64,000 bases of DNA from Nocardioides flavus (ex Wang et al. 2016) (lineage in GTDB: Bacteria > Actinomycetota > Actinomycetes > Propionibacteriales > Nocardioidaceae): assembly GCF_014653115.1 (NCBI RefSeq), contig NZ_BNAD01000002.1, positions 433,677 through 497,676 of the forward strand, given 5' to 3'. The translations under genes and the position numbers were made by a program. Shown here one piece after another: positions 44,787-54,416 of this stretch. Every line of letters begins with the position of its first letter. Position 1 is the stretch's first letter. The notes below the pieces were generated by a model that did not search any database, had not been told where the DNA came from, and was given only the letters and a program-made list of their open reading frames with translations.

Positions 44787-45992
44787 TCATCCGACATGGG
44801 GTCGCTCCCGGCGCAACTCCTGGCGAGCGACCGTTCGGCGATGGACTGCATCGGGGCCGTCGACGATGCGGAGGGCCCGCGCCCAGGCGTAGAAGTACGC
44901 GAGCGGGAAGTCGTCGCTGATGCCTGCTCCCCCGTGCACCTCGATGGCACGGTCGATCACCCGGGTGGCCATAGCCGGGATAGCCACCTTGATACCTGCG
45001 ATCTCGGTGCGCGCCCCCTTGGCTCCGTGTCGATCGATGAGCCAGGCGGTCTTCTGGACGTAGAGCCGCGCCTGGTCGATCTCAATCCGGGAGTTGGCGA
45101 TCATCTCCTGCACCACCCCCTGGTCGGAGAGGTGCTGTCCGAAGGCGCTGCGCGACCTGGCCCGGTCCACCATGAGCGCGAGCGCACGCTCGGCCATACC
45201 GATCGCACGCATCGCATGGTGAATGCGTCCGGGGCCGAGGCGTGCCTGCGCGATCATGAAGCCGTCTCCCTCCCCCGCAAGCAGGTTGCCGGCCGGGACA
45301 CGGACGTCGCGGAAGACGATCTCGGAATGTCCGTGCTGGTCCTGATAGCCGAAGATCGGCAGATGCCGCTCGATGATCAGACCGGGCGTGCCGCGGGGCA
45401 CGAGCACCATCGACTGCTGGCGATGCTGGGCGGCCTCCGGGTCGGTCTTCCCCATGACGATGAACAGCTCACAGCGGTCGTCCGCCGCCCCGCTGATCCA
45501 CCACTTCCGCCCGTTGATGACATAGCTGTCGCCGTCCCGGACGATCTGCGTGGTGATGTTGGTGGCGTCCGACGAGGCCACGTCAGGCTCGGTCATCGCG
45601 AAAGCCGAGCGGGTGTCTCCCTCGAGTAAGGGCTCGAGCCAGCGACGTTTCTGCTCGTCCGTGGCGAACAGGTGGAGCGTCTCCATGTTGCCGGTGTCGG
45701 GTGCCTGGCAGTTGATCGCCTCCGGCGCGATCACCGGCGACCACCCGGAGATTTCGGCGACGGCGGCGTACTCGAGGTTGGAGAGACCGGAGACGTCGCG
45801 TAGGAAGAGGTTCCACAAACCTCGACGCCTAGCGTCCTCCTTGAGCTCCTCCATCACAGGCGGATGGGCATGCGGCCCGAGCTCGTCGAGCTGCTGGCGC
45901 CACACCGCTTCGGCCGGGAAGACCCTGCTGCGCATGAAGTCCCACATGCTGTCGCAGATCTCCTCGGCCTCTGCCGAGAGTGCGAAGTCCAT
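44787..45992 (-). CDS. acyl-CoA dehydrogenase, ACAD11-like
   Basis: A 401-residue flavoprotein. FAMTEPDVASSDATNI (about residue 130), NGRKWWISGAADDRCELFIVMGKTDP and EVHGGAGISDDFPLA are clear. The catalytic-Glu region reads LRIVDGPDAVHRRTVAR, with Asp-Gly rather than Glu-Gly, as in the other dehydrogenase of this island. Start at MDFALSAEA. A weaker palindrome-like sequence (CCGATCGGATCGTTGG) lies 17 bp upstream. Confidence 0.9.
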   Translation of the reverse strand: MDFALSAEAEEICDSMWDFMRSRVFPAEAVWRQQLDELGPHAHPPVMEELKEDARRRGLWNLFLRDVSGLSNLEYAAVAEISGWSPVIAPEAINCQAPDTGNMETLHLFATDEQKRRWLEPLLEGDTRSAFAMTEPDVASSDATNITTQIVRDGDSYVINGRKWWISGAADDRCELFIVMGKTDPEAAQHRQQSMVLVPRGTPGLIIERHLPIFGYQDQHGHSEIVFRDVRVPAGNLLAGEGDGFMIAQARLGPGRIHHAMRAIGMAERALALMVDRARSRSAFGQHLSDQGVVQEMIANSRIEIDQARLYVQKTAWLIDRHGAKGARTEIAGIKVAIPAMATRVIDRAIEVHGGAGISDDFPLAYFYAWARALRIVDGPDAVHRRTVARQELRRERPHVG

Positions 45993-46124
45993 GAGCACCG
46001 CCCCTGTTCCCGATCGGATCGTTGGTTGAAGACCTCTACCTGGTACTTGCTTCTTCTTCCGAAAGGATCATCGAACCCGGCGAAGGTCCTATCGCGCTCG
46101 CAGTGGCTGACCGGCCAGCGCCCC

Positions 46125-46868
46125 CTACTGCGCCAGGAAGCCTCCGTCGATGTTGAGTTCTGCGCCTGTTATGAAGCTGGCCTTCGGACTGACGAGAAAG
46201 GCAACCGCCTCAGCGACGTCCTCAGGCTGACCGAGCCGGCCCATCGGCGTCATGTCGTACAAGCCCTGGTGGTCCTCGATGCCGTCGAGCAACGGAGTGA
46301 CAATGACGCCGGGGTGGACGGAGTTGACCCGGACTCCCTCCTTCGCCCATCCCAGCGCAGCAGTCTTGGTCAACGTTCGGACGGCGCCCTTCGCCGAGTG
46401 GTAGCCCGGGGAGACCCCGCCAAACCCTCCGCTGACGCCGAAGATCGAGCTCATGTTCACGGCCGCACCTTGCCCGGACTTCTTCAGGTGCTTGCCACAG
46501 TGCTTGAGTCCAAGGAATGTGCCTACTTGGGTCACGGCGATGGTGGCCATGTAGGTCTCGAGCGTTGTGTCCTCGATCGGGTCCCAGTCACCGATACCTG
46601 CGTTGTTCACCAGTACGTCCAAGCCGCCAAACGCCGCGATCGTCGTCTCCACCGCTGCGGCCCAGGACTTCTCGTCTGTCACGTCGAGATGCACGAACTC
46701 CGCCTGCCCACCGGCGCTGCGGATCTCCTCGACGACCTCGGCTCCGCCGCTGTCATCAACATCCGCCAGCATCACCGGTCCATCTTCGGCGAGCCTCCGA
46801 GCAGTGGCGGCGCCGATTCCGCTCGAGGCTCCCGTCACCAACGCTACTCGCTGAGTTACTTCCACCAT
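46125..46868 (-). CDS. SDR family oxidoreductase
   Basis: A 247-residue short-chain dehydrogenase. TGASSGIGAATARRL, an Asp after strand 2 (LADVDDSGG, NAD preference), NNAGIGDWD, MSSIFGVSG and YHSAKGAVRTL (catalytic Tyr-Lys, about residue 155). GAGGAGAG precedes the ATG. It follows another SDR gene on the same strand by 10 bp. Confidence 0.9.
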   Translation of the reverse strand: MVEVTQRVALVTGASSGIGAATARRLAEDGPVMLADVDDSGGAEVVEEIRSAGGQAEFVHLDVTDEKSWAAAVETTIAAFGGLDVLVNNAGIGDWDPIEDTTLETYMATIAVTQVGTFLGLKHCGKHLKKSGQGAAVNMSSIFGVSGGFGGVSPGYHSAKGAVRTLTKTAALGWAKEGVRVNSVHPGVIVTPLLDGIEDHQGLYDMTPMGRLGQPEDVAEAVAFLVSPKASFITGAELNIDGGFLAQ

Positions 46869-46878
46869 GGGTCTCTCC

Positions 46879-47652
46879 TCATTCCATTCCCGGCCCAGGA
46901 GCGGCTGGACTCCAGACCGCGGTGGTGCCGCCATCGATCGCAATACTCGCCCCGTGCACGAACGATGCCACGTCCGAGATGAGGTACACCGCGAGCGACG
47001 CAACCTCCTCGGGGGTTCCTAGGCGACCGGCTGGTACTCCTCGTTCGATGGACTCCTTGACAGCGGGATCAGCAAGAGCCGCGCTAAGCATCGGGGTGAC
47101 GATCGGGCCGGGCGATATGGCGTTCACCCGTATCCCCCGCGGCGCCAAGTCGGCGGCCAGACCCTTGACCAGGCTGACCAAAGCACCCTTCGACGCGGCA
47201 TACACGCTTCCGTTGGGTGATGCCAGAACGGCATTGCCGGAGGCTATGAACACGATCGAGGCGCCCGGCCCAAGGTGAGCGAGGGCCGCCTGCGTCAGGA
47301 ACAACGGAGCTTTCACGTTGATGTTCATGACACGGTCGTAGCTCTCCCGCGTGAGCTCTTCGATGGACATCGTCTCCAGGATCCCCGCCGAGTTGACCAC
47401 CGCGTCCAGTCCACCGAAGGCGTCGATCGTGGCTGATACCGCAGATTTCGCGGAGTCTTCATCGAGCAGATCCAGGACCACCGGCACCGCTTGAGCCCCC
47501 AGAGACTCGGCGACCTCCCGGACATCGTCCTTCAGGTCAACCAGAGCCACCTTTGCCCCAGCAGCGACAAGGGCCCGCGCAGTGGCCGCACCGATACCTG
47601 ATGCGGCGCCGGTGACCAGGGCGACTCGCCCCTCCACGTTGCGATCGCCCAT
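46879..47652 (-). CDS. SDR family oxidoreductase
   Basis: A 257-residue short-chain dehydrogenase. TGAASGIGAATARALVAAG, LVDLKDD (NAD-type Asp), NSAGILETM, IASGNAVLASPNGSVYAASK (catalytic Ser and Tyr-Lys) and SPGPIVTPML. Start at MGDRNVEGRVA, one base after the cupin stop; an upstream in-frame start inside the cupin gene is less likely. Works in the same operon as the cupin and cyclase-family genes. Confidence 0.9.
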   Translation of the reverse strand: MGDRNVEGRVALVTGAASGIGAATARALVAAGAKVALVDLKDDVREVAESLGAQAVPVVLDLLDEDSAKSAVSATIDAFGGLDAVVNSAGILETMSIEELTRESYDRVMNINVKAPLFLTQAALAHLGPGASIVFIASGNAVLASPNGSVYAASKGALVSLVKGLAADLAPRGIRVNAISPGPIVTPMLSAALADPAVKESIERGVPAGRLGTPEEVASLAVYLISDVASFVHGASIAIDGGTTAVWSPAAPGPGME

Positions 47653-47653
47653 C

Positions 47654-48184
47654 TCAGGCGCCTGCTCTATTGGCACCAAACATGAAGACCGCCATCAGGC
47701 AAGGCTCGTCTCCACGAACCCGCCACACGTGCCGCGTACCGTTCTGGACGACGGTGTCGCCGGCCCTCAGCACCTTCTCCTCGCCGTCGTCCAGGATCAG
47801 AGACACCTCACCACTGATGATCACCTCCATGTCAACGGTGTCGGTGGTGTGCATGCCGTCAGGCTCCAAGTGGTCCATCATCCCGGGGAGTGCAGCATTC
47901 ACCTCTTTCATGGCCGCTGCCTCGTCGATGCCTTCCGCCGGTGGCGTGCTCTCGGGCGGGATCACGGAGAAGGAAAAACGAAAGCCGCCCACACCCGGGA
48001 AGTAGGTTCCCGCCTCTGGCTTCTCTCCGGCGTCGGGGAATGTCGGTGTCTCGTCAGCCCCCCATACGTCAAAGAAGCGCCATCCGGGAAGCACTTCGAA
48101 CGCAAGCCCGGGCACCTCCTCGTCGCTGGCGAACACGGACTTGCCGTTCGCATCGTGTCCGGTGACTACCCTTCGAATGTTCAA
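47654..48184 (-). CDS. cupin domain protein
   Basis: A 176-residue single-cupin protein. The conserved beta-barrel is at the C-terminal half: TTDTVDMEVIISGEVSLILD (motif 1-like with Glu) and QNGTRHVWRVRGDEPCLMAV (motif 2 with His). The N-terminal part (GLAFEVLPGWRFFDVWG) is a lid common to small-molecule cupins in catabolic clusters. Could be a metal-dependent hydratase, isomerase or binding protein; no activity assigned. Confidence 0.82.
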   Translation of the reverse strand: MNIRRVVTGHDANGKSVFASDEEVPGLAFEVLPGWRFFDVWGADETPTFPDAGEKPEAGTYFPGVGGFRFSFSVIPPESTPPAEGIDEAAAMKEVNAALPGMMDHLEPDGMHTTDTVDMEVIISGEVSLILDDGEEKVLRAGDTVVQNGTRHVWRVRGDEPCLMAVFMFGANRAGA

Positions 48185-48252
48185 TGTTTGCTCCAGGGGA
48201 CTCGTGCATTATGTGATCAGAGCCGCCTCGCTCTCGAACGCGGCTCGGCTTG

Positions 48253-49212
48253 CTACTTGATGGCGAGCGCGTTCGGCGGTGAGCCCACGCCCCCGAGGAT
48301 GTTCAGAGGCGCCGAAGTCAGCAGGAACTCATAGACTCCGTCGTTCGCACAGTCCTCTGCGAGTTCGTCGACGAACCACATCTCCCCCATAGGCATGCCG
48401 AGCAATGGGAGGAGGCGGAAGTGGATGTACTGATCGACTGCGAGCTTGTGCGGCCAGGCCTCGATTGCTGGGTTGTCGGCCGCCACCGCTGAGAAGTGCT
48501 GGTTCCAAAGCCACTCGACCATGTCCTCGCCGCCGGTGATGCCTGGTGTCTTCAAGCGGGCCAGGGAATCCTCCGCGAGGTCCTTGCGTACCTCCGCCGA
48601 TGCGGTCCGGTACCAGCTCATCCACCCGGTGCGCAGGACGAGGATGTCTCCTGTCTCGAAAGTGACCCCTTGTGCTTCGCGCACCTCCTCCAGATCCGCG
48701 ACGGTGAATTCAACATGGTCCCCACCGTCCAGCTCCCGCCCCGTGTTCGCCCAGTGGCGAGCAATGTCGAGCAGGACACCACGCCCGACGATCCCGCGGC
48801 GTGCCCAGTGCTCGATTCCGTTCTTGGTCCCTGGCTCCCCGGTGAAGTCACCGTCCGCGCGTCCGTTGTAGAACCCGTGCTCCGGGTGCCCGACGTGGCA
48901 CAAGGCGTCCCACTGGCTCGAAGCCTGCGTGAAGAAGTTGTCGAGCACGTCATCGAGGATGTGGTCAAGCGGGCGGTCGATCCGGTGCCCGAGGGCGCCC
49001 CGACCGTAAAAGGGAGGGTTGGGCTCCTCGAGTGCCCAGTTGAGCGAGAAGACCGCGCCGCGTCGAGCGGCCTGCAAGCCCCGCTGCACCCGATCAGGAG
49101 TCAAGAGGTTGATGGTCCCCAACTCGTCATCGTCGCCCCACAGCCCCCAGGACGAACCCTGAGGAAGTCCGGCTCGTACCGGAAGCTCGTCGTACCTAGG
49201 CAGGTTCGTCAT
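48253..49212 (-). CDS. cyclase family protein (metal-dependent hydrolase, PF04199)
   Basis: A 319-residue protein of the kynurenine-formamidase/cyclase fold. WGLWGDDDELGTINLLTPDR is the N-terminal family block. The metal motif usually HxGTHxD reads SQWDALCHVGHPEHGFYNG here. DILVLRTGW and YIHFRLLPLLGMPMGEMWF follow. Members hydrolyse amide, lactone or cyclic diketone bonds; ring opening in this pathway is an inference. The start overlaps the end of the ligase gene by 17 bp. Confidence 0.85.
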   Translation of the reverse strand: MTNLPRYDELPVRAGLPQGSSWGLWGDDDELGTINLLTPDRVQRGLQAARRGAVFSLNWALEEPNPPFYGRGALGHRIDRPLDHILDDVLDNFFTQASSQWDALCHVGHPEHGFYNGRADGDFTGEPGTKNGIEHWARRGIVGRGVLLDIARHWANTGRELDGGDHVEFTVADLEEVREAQGVTFETGDILVLRTGWMSWYRTASAEVRKDLAEDSLARLKTPGITGGEDMVEWLWNQHFSAVAADNPAIEAWPHKLAVDQYIHFRLLPLLGMPMGEMWFVDELAEDCANDGVYEFLLTSAPLNILGGVGSPPNALAIK

Positions 49213-50848
49213 CGCTGGCTCCTTCTGTGCTTCGCGGCACTTCTTGGTAGTAGCCCCCGTGCTGTTGCCGAAGGACGTTCTTCTGGATCTTCCCCGTGGC
49301 GGTGCGGGGGAAATTGTCGACGATCAGAATCGACTTCGGCCGCTTGAAGGGCGGGAGTTTCGTCTTGAGCGCCTCCCAGAGTTCGGCCTCAGTGATCTGT
49401 TCACCGGGGTGCGGGATAACGATGGCGGTGACTGCCTCAATCCAGCGCGGATGCGGCAAGCCGACGACGGCCACTTCCTTGATGCGGGAGTCGGCTTCGT
49501 ACATCGCGCGCTCCACCTCGAGGGACGCCACATTCTCCCCGCCGCTCTTGATGACATCCTTGGCGCGATCCTCGAACCAGAGCATCCCGCCTTCGTCGAA
49601 GTGGCCCAGGTCGCCGGAGTGAAACCAGCCGTGCCGCATCACTTCGTTTGAAGCTTCTTCGTTGTCGAGGTACTCCTCCAGTGCGTGCGGTCCCCGATAG
49701 ACGATCTCCCCAGTCTGTCCGTGAGGCAGCAAGTTGCCGTGCTCATCCATAATTTCGATTTGGACGTTGACGATCTGCTCTCCCACCGCACCGTGATGGC
49801 TGATCTGGTGCTCGGGCTGAAAGATCGTGGTCATCGGTACCATCTCGGTCTGACCGAAGCCCAAGGAAAAGCCACAACCGAAGGTTTCCATGGCTCTCAA
49901 GAGGTCAGCCTTCGGCAAGGGGGCCATCGCATATCCGGCACGACGGAGGGAAGAGAGATCCGTGCCTGCGGTATCCGGATGGTCGAGCATTTCGCGGTAC
50001 ATGACGGGCAGGCCGAAGACGAAGGACAGACGCTCCTTTTCGACGAGGGCCAGAAGGCCAGGGGCGTCGAAGCCTCGCTTCAGCACCACGGTCCCTCCCA
50101 CCATGATCACCGGCGTGGTGAAAGCGTTCAGCTGCGCGATGTGGAAGAGGGGCATCATCGCCAGCATCCGCTCTTCAGCAGTGAAGCGCATCTCGTGGGC
50201 AGCGGTCAGCGAGCCCATGTAGAGGCCGAGGTGGCTCGACACCACGCCTTTCGGTGCTGAGGTGGTGCCACTCGTGTACATGTACGACAAGGGGTCACGG
50301 TCGGCGATAACCACCTCGGGCACCGTCGTCGGCTGACCGGCCGCGAGTTCCTCCAATGGGGTCGCTCCCCGTGCGGACCTCATGCCGTCGTGCTTCTCGG
50401 TGAGCCCGGGAGCGACGATGAGTTCTACGTCTGCGTGATCGGACAGGGCCGGCAGCAACGTATCCACCAGTTGGGACTCCACCACGACCCCCTTGGCTCG
50501 CGAGTGACCGATGACGTACGAGATCTCAGCGGTACGCCACACCAAGCTGATCGGTACGACGATGAGCCCTGCCTTCGCGCACGCGTAGTAAACGACCAAG
50601 AACTCCAGGCTGTTTCCCGACATGAGGGCAAGGGCATCGCCGCGCGCGTACCCTCGCGCGATCAGTCCGTTGGCAAGGGTGTTCACCTGCTCGTCGAACT
50701 GGCGATAGGTGAGTCGACGGTCTCCGTCGACGACCGCCTCCTTATCGGGGTACCGCGACGCCGAGCGGGTGAGGGAATCGCCGACGTTCACGCGCTGAAT
50801 GAGGTTGTGCTGGAGCGACCTGGTCTCGGGTGTCGTCCATTTGCTCAT
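49196..50848 (-). CDS. AMP-dependent synthetase/ligase
   Basis: A 550-residue ANL ligase. YTSGTTSAPKGVVSSH (P-loop), GFGQTEMVPM, YRGPHALEEYLDNEE, GWFHSGDLG, DVIKSGGENVASLEVE and TATGKIQKNVL (catalytic Lys) are in order. Start at MSKWTTPETR with GGAGGG 7 nt upstream. Belongs to a long minus-strand operon with the transporter upstream and hydrolase downstream, so it probably activates the product of ring opening or the imported acid. Confidence 0.92.
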   Translation of the reverse strand: MSKWTTPETRSLQHNLIQRVNVGDSLTRSASRYPDKEAVVDGDRRLTYRQFDEQVNTLANGLIARGYARGDALALMSGNSLEFLVVYYACAKAGLIVVPISLVWRTAEISYVIGHSRAKGVVVESQLVDTLLPALSDHADVELIVAPGLTEKHDGMRSARGATPLEELAAGQPTTVPEVVIADRDPLSYMYTSGTTSAPKGVVSSHLGLYMGSLTAAHEMRFTAEERMLAMMPLFHIAQLNAFTTPVIMVGGTVVLKRGFDAPGLLALVEKERLSFVFGLPVMYREMLDHPDTAGTDLSSLRRAGYAMAPLPKADLLRAMETFGCGFSLGFGQTEMVPMTTIFQPEHQISHHGAVGEQIVNVQIEIMDEHGNLLPHGQTGEIVYRGPHALEEYLDNEEASNEVMRHGWFHSGDLGHFDEGGMLWFEDRAKDVIKSGGENVASLEVERAMYEADSRIKEVAVVGLPHPRWIEAVTAIVIPHPGEQITEAELWEALKTKLPPFKRPKSILIVDNFPRTATGKIQKNVLRQQHGGYYQEVPRSTEGASDDEPA

Positions 50849-50864
50849 GCGCTGCCCTCCGCAT

Positions 50865-51569
50865 TCATTCACTCGAGGTTTGGCTCAGGTACGCGTCTTC
50901 GATCTCAGGCAAACGTCTGAGGGCTTCCTCGGCGGATAGCTCCATCTCAAGGTCGCCACGTTTCATGACAAGCACGCGGTCGGCGTAGCGCAACGCCTTG
51001 CGCGCATGTTGCTCCACGATGAGGACCGCGGTCCCGCCGTCAGCGGCATCCCGCACCGCCTGCAGAAGTCGCTCGACAATGAGCGGGGCCAAACCCAGCG
51101 ACAGCTCGTCGGCCAGGAGGACCGAAGCTCCGCGCGACAGCGCCCGAGCGAGCGTCAGCATCTGTTGCTCGCCTCCCGAGAGCAGCCCGGCCTTGACGTC
51201 CATCCGTGACTCGAGCTCGGGAAAGAGCTGCAGAGCGCGTTCGGGACCGACCCCTGCCACGCGGAAGTTCTCGCGCGTGGTCAGTGCCTTGAACACCGAA
51301 CGCTCCTCCGTGACATAGGACAACCCCTGACGCGCTCGCTGATGCAGCTTCGCCGTAGTCGGCTCGCCGTGCATGAGTACTTCGCCACTCATGAGGGGCA
51401 GTTCACCGGCAAGCGCCAGGAGGGTCGATGTCTTACCGGCGCCGTTGGGCCCGAGCAGACAGATCACCTCGCCGGGTGTCACATCGAAGGTCAGGTCCCG
51501 GATCACGGGCTGGCCGAAGTACCCCGCCGAGATGCCTCGCGCCGAGAGTGCTGCACCGTCGCTCTTCAC
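50865..51569 (-). CDS. livF: branched-chain-type ABC transporter ATPase LivF
   Basis: A 234-residue ATPase. Walker A LGPNGAGKTSTLLALAGEL, signature LLSGGEQQMLTLARALSRGA, Walker B VLLADELSLGLAPL, H-loop VEQHARKAL. The length and SLGLAP block are LivF-specific. ATGA overlap with the triple-fusion gene upstream; together they form one importer. Confidence 0.94.
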   Translation of the reverse strand: MKSDGAALSARGISAGYFGQPVIRDLTFDVTPGEVICLLGPNGAGKTSTLLALAGELPLMSGEVLMHGEPTTAKLHQRARQGLSYVTEERSVFKALTTRENFRVAGVGPERALQLFPELESRMDVKAGLLSGGEQQMLTLARALSRGASVLLADELSLGLAPLIVERLLQAVRDAADGGTAVLIVEQHARKALRYADRVLVMKRGDLEMELSAEEALRRLPEIEDAYLSQTSSE

Positions 51570-54307
51570 AGGCTCAACCCTTCAGTCGAGGAGGGCGGCG
51601 TCTGGGCCTCGTGATCGGTGTCGCCATGCTCGACACCCAGGTAGGCAGCGATGACCGCTGGGTCCTGTCGAACGACGGAGGGCGCGCCGCGCGCAATGGT
51701 CTGACCGAACTCGAGGACGACGAGTTCGTCGCAGATTGCCATCACAAGGTTCATGTCATGCTCGACGAGCAGCACTGCAACGCCAAACTCCTCCGCCATG
51801 CGCTTGACCAACCGCGCCAGTTCAGCGGTCTCGACGTCCCCCAGCCCCGCGGCCGGCTCATCCAGCAGCAGGATGCTGGGGGCGGCCGCAATAGCCCGAG
51901 CGATGGCAAGCAGACGCCGCTCGCCGTAAGAAAGGTCCTCCACCTTGCGCTGGAGAACGTCCTCGAAACCAAATTCCCGAATGGCGGTCACGACCTCCGG
52001 GGATAGGGAAGGGTTCCGCGGCCACACCAGATCACTGACGTAGGAAACAAGTGCTCGCGGATCCGAGGCGACGCGGAGGTTCTCCAGGACCGTCGAGTCT
52101 TCGAAAAGCTCTAGCGACTGGAAGGAGCGGCCGATGCCGGCTCGCGCTCGCTTGGCAGCCGACCAGTTCGTGATGTCCTCGTCGCCCAACATGAGACCGC
52201 CCGCGGACAGCTTGGTGAATCCGGTGACTGCGTCGATGAGAGACGTCTTCCCTGCTCCGTTCGGACCGATCAGGCCCAAGATCTGACCAGGCTCGACAGT
52301 CAGGCTCACATTGTCTACAGCGGTCGTACCTCCATACCGGACTGTGAGTCCATCCGCCCTCAGCGTCTTCGGCGGCACTTGCTCCGTCTCAGCGTCCGGA
52401 AGGACCACAGCCTTCGCCGGCTTCACCACCAGGAACTTCAGCTTCTTCGCGAGCTTCTTCCGGACCCATGCCACCTGCCCGATCGCTTCGTGAGCGATGC
52501 CGTTCTGGTTCAGGAGGATGAAGATGATCAACGCAACGCCGCCGACGAGCGGGATATAGGCACCAAAGCCCTCGCCAAAGAGGTCGAAGATCTGCTGGTT
52601 GACCGCACCAGGAGCCATCGTTGCCCCGATGAACGCGCCCATCAGATAGCCCACGCCACCAAGTAGCGCGAATCCGACGAAGGAGATGGATGTGAGGCTG
52701 TCGAAGTTTCCGTAGCCGATCGACGTACTGTTGAAAGCGATCAGGATGCCGCCGAGCGCCGCAACGCCGGCCGACAGTCCGAAGGCGTAGAGCTTCACCC
52801 CAGCGACACCGATACCCAGGGCGGCCGCGGCGCGTTCGTTGGTCCGAACCGCGATCATACGGCGACCGGTCCTGGAACGTCGGAGGTTTGCGACCCCCAG
52901 AGCCATGACGACGAAGACCACGAAGTTGAAGATGCCCCAGCGCACGGGCTGCAGGATGCTGCTGATGTCCCAACCGAATAGCGCCGGGAACGGGATTTGC
53001 GTCCCACTCAGGCCCCCGGTGTAGTCGGTGTTGTTGAACAGCACCAGTTCGATGGCTGTACCAAGACCGAGGGTCACGATCGCCAGGTTGATTCCTCGGG
53101 TGCGCACGGCCGGGAGCGCAAACAGAACACCCAGAGGGATCGTGGCCGCGACCCCGATAAGTAGCGCGGGAAGGAACGAAATCTCGGCGGTGGCGCTCAA
53201 CCGCCCAGCAACCCAGGCACCGAAGCCAGCCAGGGCATATTGCGCCAGGGAAAGCTGTCCGGTGTAGCCGGTCAGGATGACGATGGAAAGGAGTACCACG
53301 CCGACAGCGAAGGTCGTCGTCAGTGCTGCGAGCCACTCCAAGTTCGAGATGGACATCAGGTAGACGACGAGAACAGCTCCGGCAACCAAGGCAGGCCAAG
53401 AGATTCTTCCTGACCCGATGGTCGGCATCCTCTGCAACACGAAATCACGCAGCGGGAGAGCCTGGCCGCGTACAACGAGCCACACGACGATGAGCACGAA
53501 AGGCACGGCCTGCCCCAGACCAGGCTGGTCGACAAATCTGTTGATCTCCGTTTGCACGATGCCGATCGTGATGCCGGCCACGAGCGCGATGGGGAACGAG
53601 CGGAACGACGCGACTAGCGCAGCCGCTGTGGCGCCGAGCACCACGTTGGTCATGACGGCGGGCTGCAGTGTGATGATGGGGGCCACCAGAATCGCTGCAA
53701 GTCCTGCCAGTCCACACCCAAGCGCCCAGTTGATGGTCGCGAGCATGTCGGCGGACCAGCCCAACGACGCTGCCGCCCGAGGGTTCTCTGCGACGGCCGA
53801 GGTGCCCAGCCCAAATGGCGTGTAGCGGTAGATCACCCACAGGATGACCGAAACCACGACGGCGATCCCGGACAGGATGATCCGGTCTTGGGCCACGACG
53901 ATGTCTCCACCGATCCGCCAGGTTCCGGATGGCAGATCGGGGTCCACAACGAACGCGGAGGAACCGTAGCGGAGCACTGCGATGGACTGAAGCGTGATCA
54001 GGACACCGAGCGTCGCGATGACCCGCACCAAGGGTGAGGCACGCCAGAGCTGTCTCATGACGAGTAGGTGTGTGGCGGCGCCGAGCGTCGCCGCGGCAAG
54101 GACACCAACCACCAACGACGGCACGAACGACCATCCATAGTTGGCGTGGAGTTCCCACTGGACGTAGGTGCCGGCCATACCGATCGCGCCCAGAGCGAAG
54201 TTGAGCACTCCGGCGCCACGGTAGATGACGATCAGACCTTGGGCGGCAAGCGCGTAAAGCGCGCCGATGCCCAGGCCCAGGAACCCGAACCGGATGATCT
54301 CTTCCAT
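51566..54307 (-). CDS. LivH-LivM-LivG fusion: two permeases and an ATPase in one chain
   Basis: A 913-residue protein. Residues 1-290 are a LivH permease (LYALAAQGLIVIYRGAGVLN near 20, ATLGVLITLQSIAVLRYG). Residues about 310-620 are a LivM permease (YTGQLSLAQYALAGFGAWV and FVGFALLGGVGYLMG). After a charged linker, residues about 660-900 are a LivG ATPase: GPNGAGKTSLIDAVTGF, LSYGERRLLAIARAIA, LLLDEPAAGL and VEHDMNLVM. ATG chosen; a TTG two codons upstream is possible. H-M or M-G fusions are known in actinobacteria; a full H-M-G chain is less usual. Imports the ligand of the adjacent lipoprotein. Confidence 0.93.
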   Translation of the reverse strand: MEEIIRFGFLGLGIGALYALAAQGLIVIYRGAGVLNFALGAIGMAGTYVQWELHANYGWSFVPSLVVGVLAAATLGAATHLLVMRQLWRASPLVRVIATLGVLITLQSIAVLRYGSSAFVVDPDLPSGTWRIGGDIVVAQDRIILSGIAVVVSVILWVIYRYTPFGLGTSAVAENPRAAASLGWSADMLATINWALGCGLAGLAAILVAPIITLQPAVMTNVVLGATAAALVASFRSFPIALVAGITIGIVQTEINRFVDQPGLGQAVPFVLIVVWLVVRGQALPLRDFVLQRMPTIGSGRISWPALVAGAVLVVYLMSISNLEWLAALTTTFAVGVVLLSIVILTGYTGQLSLAQYALAGFGAWVAGRLSATAEISFLPALLIGVAATIPLGVLFALPAVRTRGINLAIVTLGLGTAIELVLFNNTDYTGGLSGTQIPFPALFGWDISSILQPVRWGIFNFVVFVVMALGVANLRRSRTGRRMIAVRTNERAAAALGIGVAGVKLYAFGLSAGVAALGGILIAFNSTSIGYGNFDSLTSISFVGFALLGGVGYLMGAFIGATMAPGAVNQQIFDLFGEGFGAYIPLVGGVALIIFILLNQNGIAHEAIGQVAWVRKKLAKKLKFLVVKPAKAVVLPDAETEQVPPKTLRADGLTVRYGGTTAVDNVSLTVEPGQILGLIGPNGAGKTSLIDAVTGFTKLSAGGLMLGDEDITNWSAAKRARAGIGRSFQSLELFEDSTVLENLRVASDPRALVSYVSDLVWPRNPSLSPEVVTAIREFGFEDVLQRKVEDLSYGERRLLAIARAIAAAPSILLLDEPAAGLGDVETAELARLVKRMAEEFGVAVLLVEHDMNLVMAICDELVVLEFGQTIARGAPSVVRQDPAVIAAYLGVEHGDTDHEAQTPPSSTEGLSL

Positions 54308-54416
54308 CCCCAACTCTTCCTGCGGTCGTCGAGACAGTGCTGGGTCTTCGCCCCTTTCGTCGCCCGAGCCGCATAGGTCCGGGCGACGAGCAGGGCGAAG
54401 ACGCCGAGGGCGGTTG

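Noticed and set aside
46010..46025. CCGATCGGATCGTTGG as a further TetR operator
   Set aside because: Half-sites pair poorly compared with the other palindromes; mentioned only as weak.
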